Below, piece after piece: positions 60,639-64,000 of a stretch of 64,000 nucleotides of DNA; positions within the stretch are counted from its first letter, which is position 1; every line of letters starts with the position of its first letter. Position numbers and translations under genes: made by a program. The notes under the pieces are model-generated. The model was given only the letters and a program-made list of their open reading frames with translations, had not been told where the DNA came from and made no database searches. This DNA is from Nocardia yamanashiensis NBRC 100130 (lineage in GTDB: Bacteria > Actinomycetota > Actinomycetes > Mycobacteriales > Mycobacteriaceae): assembly GCF_001613325.1 (NCBI RefSeq), contig NZ_BDCD01000017.1, forward strand, positions 333,466 through 397,465. Reading direction: 5' to 3'.

Positions 60639-61610
60639 ATGTCGTCCACTGAGCCCGATCGTAATCGCTTCGTTGCACTGCCCTTTACCGTTGTGCGGAA
60701 GGGCTATGACCGTGACGAGGTGCGTAACTACTTCGACCGTTTCGACGCCGAGCTAAGGGTCACCGCAACCGATCGCGATGCCGCCGCAGCCCAGGCCCGC
60801 AACTTGGCGGCCCAGCTGGAGGACGCCCGCGACGAGATCGACGAGCTCCGTAAGGAAGTCGACCGGCTGTCCGTGCCGCCGACTACCGCCGAGGGCATGT
60901 CCGATCGCATCTCGCGCATGCTGCGCCTGGCCTCCGACGAGGCTTCCGAGGTGCGCGCGCAGGCCCAGGCCGAGGCCGCCGAAATGATTTCGATCGCCGA
61001 ACAGCAGGCGACCGAAATGCGCGGTAAGTACGAATCGCTCCTCTCCGAGACCAAAGAGAAGCGCGAAGCCCTCGAAATCGAATTCGAGCAGACCCTCGCG
61101 AACGCCCGCTCCGAGTCCGCCAAGATCGTCGACGCCGCGAACGCCGAAGCCGACCGCCTCACCAAGGAATCCGAGGCCAAGCGCAAGGCGACGCAGCAGG
61201 ACTTCGAGGTCACCATGGCCGAGCGTCGCACCAAGCTGACCCGCGCCATGGAAGAGCTCGAGGCCACCTCGCGCGCCGAGGCCGCCCAGCGCATCAAGGA
61301 CGCCACCGACGAGGCCAACCGCCTCATCACCTCGGCGACCAACACCGCCGATCGAAAGATCGCGCACGCCAAGGAACTCGCCGAGGAAATGCGCGTGCTG
61401 CGCGGCCGCGTACTGGCCCAGCTGCTCGGCATCCGCGGCCAGCTCGACTCCGTGCCGGCCATGCTGGCCGCCGTCAACCGCGAGAGCGAATTGCTCGACG
61501 GCGCACCGGAACAGCGCTCCCTGGCGAACAAGGGCCGCAAGGCCATCTCCGACGTTCGGGAAGACGAGATCGTCGACGAAGAGCGCGAAAACGCCGACAT
61601 CTCCAGCTAA
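60639..61610 (+). CDS. DivIVA-like coiled-coil protein
   Basis: A 323-residue, highly charged protein. The N-terminal FVALPFTVVRKGYDRDEVRN resembles the DivIVA membrane-targeting domain (a GY-x3-EV core). A coiled coil runs from about residue 35 to 260 with heptads rich in Ala, Glu, Lys and Arg (AEAAEMISIAEQQATEMRGK; EELEATSRAEAAQRIKDATD). The tail is acidic (VDEERENADISS). DivIVA/Wag31 proteins organise polar growth and septation in this group; this is a divergent paralogue. It sits between the epimerase gene and nucS, where M. tuberculosis has no such gene that I recall. Confidence 0.72.
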   Translation: MSSTEPDRNRFVALPFTVVRKGYDRDEVRNYFDRFDAELRVTATDRDAAAAQARNLAAQLEDARDEIDELRKEVDRLSVPPTTAEGMSDRISRMLRLASDEASEVRAQAQAEAAEMISIAEQQATEMRGKYESLLSETKEKREALEIEFEQTLANARSESAKIVDAANAEADRLTKESEAKRKATQQDFEVTMAERRTKLTRAMEELEATSRAEAAQRIKDATDEANRLITSATNTADRKIAHAKELAEEMRVLRGRVLAQLLGIRGQLDSVPAMLAAVNRESELLDGAPEQRSLANKGRKAISDVREDEIVDEERENADISS

Positions 61611-61642
61611 CTCATCCCGAACCGGGCGACACCCACCGTTCG

Positions 61643-61672
61643 AAGGCCGCTCCCTTTCCAGGGAGCGGCCTT
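61643..61672. terminator. hairpin terminator between convergent genes
   Basis: Perfect 13-base arms (61643-61655 and 61660-61672) around TTCC, then CCTTATG. It can serve both the coiled-coil gene and the convergent secreted protein gene. Confidence 0.7.
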
Positions 61673-61694
61673 CCTTATGTCGTGACCAGGTTCG

Positions 61695-62144
61695 TCAGAA
61701 CCCGCTGCCGGACATGACATTGCACGCCGCATAGCCCGCGCTACCGCCGTCGATGAACACGCACGGCGTCTGCTTCACCTCGGCGTCCCTCGACATCGAA
61801 CTCAGCACCGCGCCATTGGCGTCCCGCTGCTCCATCACGATGTGATGCATGCCGGTCGTGGTCGGCCGCCACGGCACCATGTAGTAGTCGGGATAGCCCT
61901 TCTCGCACTGCCACTTACCGGGATCGATTGCTTTCCCGGTTACCGGCTTCCCGTTGTCGAGGATCCAGATCACGCCCGAGCACACCGACGTCCGCCCGGT
62001 GATCATCCATTTCTCGCTGTGCGTGTAATCGCCGACATAGACGTTCAGGTCCTCGACGGTGGCCGCGGCGTCGGGCGCCCCGGCGATGGTCATAGCGGTG
62101 CCCGCGACCGCCGCCAGCGCCAGGCCGATCCGATGTGTTCTCAA
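61695..62144 (-). CDS. secreted protein with four cysteines, unknown function
   Basis: A 149-residue precursor. The signal peptide covers residues 1-28 (IGLALAAVAGTAMTIAGA, cleavage near Ala-Ala-Ala-Thr). The mature domain is about 120 residues with four cysteines (TSVCSG, WQCEKG, TPCVFI, AACNVM), probably two disulfides, and alternating strands (GVIWILDNGKPVTG; MHHIVMEQRDANGAVLSS). I do not recognise the family; it could be an immunoglobulin-like or small beta-sandwich exoprotein. TTG 62144 has GGGAG 6 bases upstream, and that Shine-Dalgarno overlaps a 9-base-pair hairpin. Confidence 0.65.
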   Translation of the reverse strand: MRTHRIGLALAAVAGTAMTIAGAPDAAATVEDLNVYVGDYTHSEKWMITGRTSVCSGVIWILDNGKPVTGKAIDPGKWQCEKGYPDYYMVPWRPTTTGMHHIVMEQRDANGAVLSSMSRDAEVKQTPCVFIDGGSAGYAACNVMSGSGF

Positions 62145-62152
62145 ATCCGACT

Positions 62153-62185
62153 CCCAGTGAAACGAAACGATTTCAGTTCACTGGG
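62153..62185 (-). promoter_or_regulatory. hairpin touching the Shine-Dalgarno of the secreted protein gene
   Basis: CCCAGTGAA (62153-62161) and TTCACTGGG (62177-62185) are perfect 9-base arms. On the minus-strand mRNA the 3' arm ends ACTGGG, whose last bases are part of GGGAG six bases before TTG 62144, so folding would hide the ribosome site. Confidence 0.45.
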
Positions 62186-62263
62186 CAGCGTAATGAGCAC
62201 TGCCGCACGGGTGCTCGGAACGACGGCCCCCAGTTCTCGGGGGTCGATGTGCCCGAAACCGGG

Positions 62264-62569
62264 TCAGGACCAGCGGCGGGTGATGGTGCGGGTGCGGCGG
62301 CCGTTCCAGCAGCCGGTGTGCCAGTGGCGGCGGTCGCCCTCGCCGCCGTAGGCGGGCCAGGCTACGAGGTGGGGGACGCCGGGCATGATCTCGTGGTCGC
62401 AGCCGGGGCAGCGGTAGGTCTTGGTGGCGCGGGAGCCGGCGATATTGCGGACCTGGTAGGTCTCGCCGTCGGGGCCCGCCTCGGTGCGGCCGAAGGAATC
62501 GGAGATGGGGCGCGGTTCCTGCTGGAACCGCGCCGCGGACGGGCTGGGGCGGGGTTTCCGGCGGGGCAT
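62264..62569 (-). CDS. small zinc-binding protein (positional match of Rv1322)
   Basis: A 101-residue basic protein. The N-terminal 30 residues are Arg/Pro-rich (PRRKPRPSPSAARF). The C-terminal half has C-P-G-C near residue 68, then H-W-H-x2-C near 87, the ligand set of a single zinc knuckle similar to degraded HNH or treble-clef folds, and it ends in RTRTITRRWS. It could bind nucleic acid. ATG 62569 follows TAACCT by 7 bases; the first three bases of that hexamer are the nucS stop codon. Its tight link with nucS suggests a repair-related role, which is inference. Confidence 0.65.
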   Translation of the reverse strand: MPRRKPRPSPSAARFQQEPRPISDSFGRTEAGPDGETYQVRNIAGSRATKTYRCPGCDHEIMPGVPHLVAWPAYGGEGDRRHWHTGCWNGRRTRTITRRWS

Positions 62570-62576
62570 GGTATCG

Positions 62577-62582
62577 AGGTTA
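62577..62582 (-). promoter_or_regulatory. -10 element TAACCT overlapping the nucS stop codon
   Basis: On the minus strand TAACCT starts with the TAA stop of nucS and lies 7 bases before ATG 62569. It predicts a separate leaderless transcript for the zinc-binding gene. Confidence 0.5.
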
Positions 62583-63260
62583 GAACAGCCGGAAAACGTC
62601 GCTCTCGGTGCCACGCAGAGCATCGTAGTCGAGGGTGAGGCAGCGGATGCCACGGTCGGTGGCGAGGGTCTTCGCCTGCGGCTTGATCTGCTGGGCGGCG
62701 AAGACGCCGGCCACGGGGGCCAGCAGCGGGTCGCGGTTGAGCAGTTCCAGGTAGCGCGTCAGCTGTTCGACGCCGTCGATCTCACCGCGGCGCTTGATCT
62801 CCACGGCTACCGTCGCGCCGTCGGCGTCGCGGCACAGGATGTCGACGGGGCCGATGGCGGTCATGTACTCGCGGCGGATGAGTGTGTAACCCGCGCCGAG
62901 GGTTTCGATGTGCTCGGCCAGGAGTTCCTGCAGGTGAGCCTCCACGCCGTCCTTCTGCAGGCCGGGGTCGACGCCGAGTTCGTGCGCGGAATCGTGCTCG
63001 ATCTCCTCGAGGGTGATGCGCAGTTCCTCGCCGGCCTTGTTGGTCACCACCCACAGGGCTTTGGCTGTCTCCGAATCGCTTTCGCGTTCCTCGAGCCAGC
63101 ACGGGGGGCTCATCCAGTTCAGCGGCTTGTAGGAGCCGCCGTCGGAGTGGACGAGCACCGAGCCGTCGGCCTTCACCATGATGAGGCGACGGGCCATCGG
63201 CAGATGGGCGGTGAGACGGCCGACGTAGTCCACTTGGCAGCGAGCAATCACGAGGCGCAC
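62580..63260 (-). CDS. nucS: NucS/EndoMS mismatch-specific endonuclease
   Basis: A 226-residue protein. The N-terminal DNA-binding/dimer domain (1-110) includes YKPLNWMSPPCWLEE. The C-terminal nuclease has the PD-(D/E)XK residues Asp140 (GPVDIL), Glu154 and Lys156 (VAVEIKRRGEID), followed by QLTRYLELL. NucS provides non-canonical mismatch repair in actinobacteria that lack MutS/MutL by cutting both strands at G-T, G-G and T-T mismatches. The extreme C-terminus (VFRLF) fits a sliding-clamp contact. GTG 63260 lies 6 bases after TAGAGT. Rv1321 is the M. tuberculosis match. Confidence 0.94.
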   Translation of the reverse strand: MRLVIARCQVDYVGRLTAHLPMARRLIMVKADGSVLVHSDGGSYKPLNWMSPPCWLEERESDSETAKALWVVTNKAGEELRITLEEIEHDSAHELGVDPGLQKDGVEAHLQELLAEHIETLGAGYTLIRREYMTAIGPVDILCRDADGATVAVEIKRRGEIDGVEQLTRYLELLNRDPLLAPVAGVFAAQQIKPQAKTLATDRGIRCLTLDYDALRGTESDVFRLF

Positions 63261-63266
63261 CGGTCC

Positions 63267-63272
63267 ACTCTA
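63267..63272 (-). promoter_or_regulatory. -10 element TAGAGT of nucS overlapping the upstream stop codon
   Basis: On the minus strand TAGAGT begins with the TAG stop of the membrane protein gene and lies 6 bases before GTG 63260. The surrounding ACTCT-AG-AGAGT (63267-63278) is also a small palindrome. Confidence 0.5.
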
Positions 63273-63929
63273 GAGAGTGCCTCCGCGAGGTTCCGAACCG
63301 GTGCGCAGGAGTCGCGCGACGGCGCGTAGACCGGCCACTATCTCGCGTTGATCCAATAGGGCGGAGTCGGCGGTGGACTGCCAGGTGCGGACCGAGGTCT
63401 GCAGTTCGTCCATGCGATGGGTGAGGTCCTGGACCTCCGTGCGCAGGGCGAGCACCGTGTCGGGCGGGTAGTCGGCCTCGTGGGAGATGGCGGCGATGCG
63501 GGTGCGGACGTAGGCGAAATACGCTGCCACGGGGCGGAATACGGTACTCAGGAGGAAGAAGGCGGCGACGTAGTAGCCGAGCAGGTAGCCGAAGGCCACG
63601 GAGATGATCAGGGCTATCAGAGCCGAGATGATGTGCGATCCGACTGCCATCGCCAGCAGCCGCTTGGTGAGGGCGAACAGCTCGGCCGTATTGGTCGGGG
63701 GTACCGGGATCTCCTGGCGCTGCGCCGAACTCATGCGATGGGCGGCCTGTCTGGCGGCGAAATAGAGATTCCACGGGACCGTGAGGATGACCAGGAGCCA
63801 GAAGAAGGCCACGAGGCCCAGGGCGACTGCGACGACCGTGCGGGTGTCGAGATCGGCCCAGATCGTAAGAGCCACAACCACGATCACCATCACCGCGGCG
63901 GACCAGAACAACCCCCAGTATTGCTTCAT
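63270..63929 (-). CDS. membrane protein with C-terminal coiled coil, unknown function
   Basis: A 219-residue protein with four predicted membrane helices: about 5-25 and 30-52, then about 95-115 and 118-140. Cytoplasmic loops are basic (AARQAAHRMSSAQRQ), and the C-terminal helix (ALRTEVQDLTHRMDELQTSV) reads as a coiled coil. I do not recognise the family. It lies 9 bases upstream of nucS in the same direction and its stop codon is part of the nucS -10 element. ATG 63929 is used; the frame is open further upstream to the window end region without a better start signal. Confidence 0.65.
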   Translation of the reverse strand: MKQYWGLFWSAAVMVIVVVALTIWADLDTRTVVAVALGLVAFFWLLVILTVPWNLYFAARQAAHRMSSAQRQEIPVPPTNTAELFALTKRLLAMAVGSHIISALIALIISVAFGYLLGYYVAAFFLLSTVFRPVAAYFAYVRTRIAAISHEADYPPDTVLALRTEVQDLTHRMDELQTSVRTWQSTADSALLDQREIVAGLRAVARLLRTGSEPRGGTL

Positions 63930-64000
63930 GGGGTAGAGCTTCGCGGGAAGGCTTGCCGGCCAACAGCGTAGGACTACGCAAGGCGTTCGAATCTTCCCGG

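Overview
The window is chromosomal DNA from a high-GC actinobacterium of the mycolic-acid group, most likely Nocardia or a near relative. The evidence is a complete nine-gene mce/yrbE lipid-import operon, the GlgE maltosyltransferase pathway, the NucS/EndoMS mismatch endonuclease, and a long stretch whose gene order follows the Mycobacterium tuberculosis Rv1321-Rv1343c block. The species is inferred from gene content only.

Region 1 (about 1-32 kb) is the variable half. It holds a Baeyer-Villiger-type monooxygenase facing an AraC regulator, a secreted lipase, a GMC oxidoreductase, and the mce operon running leftwards (yrbEA, yrbEB, mceA-F and an Mce-associated protein; 16307 down to 7807). Next come a Ca2+/H+ antiporter, a MarR/SnoaL-like pair, a VIT-family transporter, two related proline-rich membrane proteins, LysR, MmyB-like, PadR and TetR regulators with neighbouring enzyme genes, a DHA2 drug exporter with a C-terminal winged-helix-like extension, and a group 2 sigma factor. 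Most regulator genes here have a clear palindrome in their upstream region.

Region 2 (about 32-44.6 kb) matches the M. tuberculosis block from rdgB/rph through cysM-cysO-mec to clpS, pncB and dinG. Two differences stand out: murI is absent between the rhomboid gene and the metallo-beta-lactamase-fold gene, and a pncA nicotinamidase gene has joined pncB to form an NAD-salvage cluster.

Region 3 (about 44.8-57 kb) holds DoxX, a purine permease and an acyl-CoA synthetase with an extra N-terminal SRPBCC-like domain. These are followed by the alpha-glucan genes glgP (minus) and glgE-glgB (plus), with a hotdog-fold thioesterase gene between them. Region 4 (57-64 kb) holds a redox-dead thioredoxin-TPR protein, a second DUF3817 membrane protein, acetyl-CoA acetyltransferase, methylmalonyl-CoA epimerase, a coiled-coil DivIVA-like protein, a small zinc-ribbon protein, nucS and a membrane protein.

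A theme across the window is leaderless expression. At least fifteen genes start at an ATG or GTG lying 6-8 bases after a TANNNT -10 element with no Shine-Dalgarno. At two consecutive junctions near nucS the stop codon of one gene forms the first three bases of the next gene's -10 element. The best candidates for undescribed biology are the shared CTACG/CGTAG operator upstream of both DUF3817 units, the SRPBCC-acyl-CoA synthetase fusion, a CysO that continues past its diglycine, and a sigma factor promoter overlapped by a TetR-type operator. I saw no tRNA, rRNA, CRISPR array, insertion sequence or prophage.
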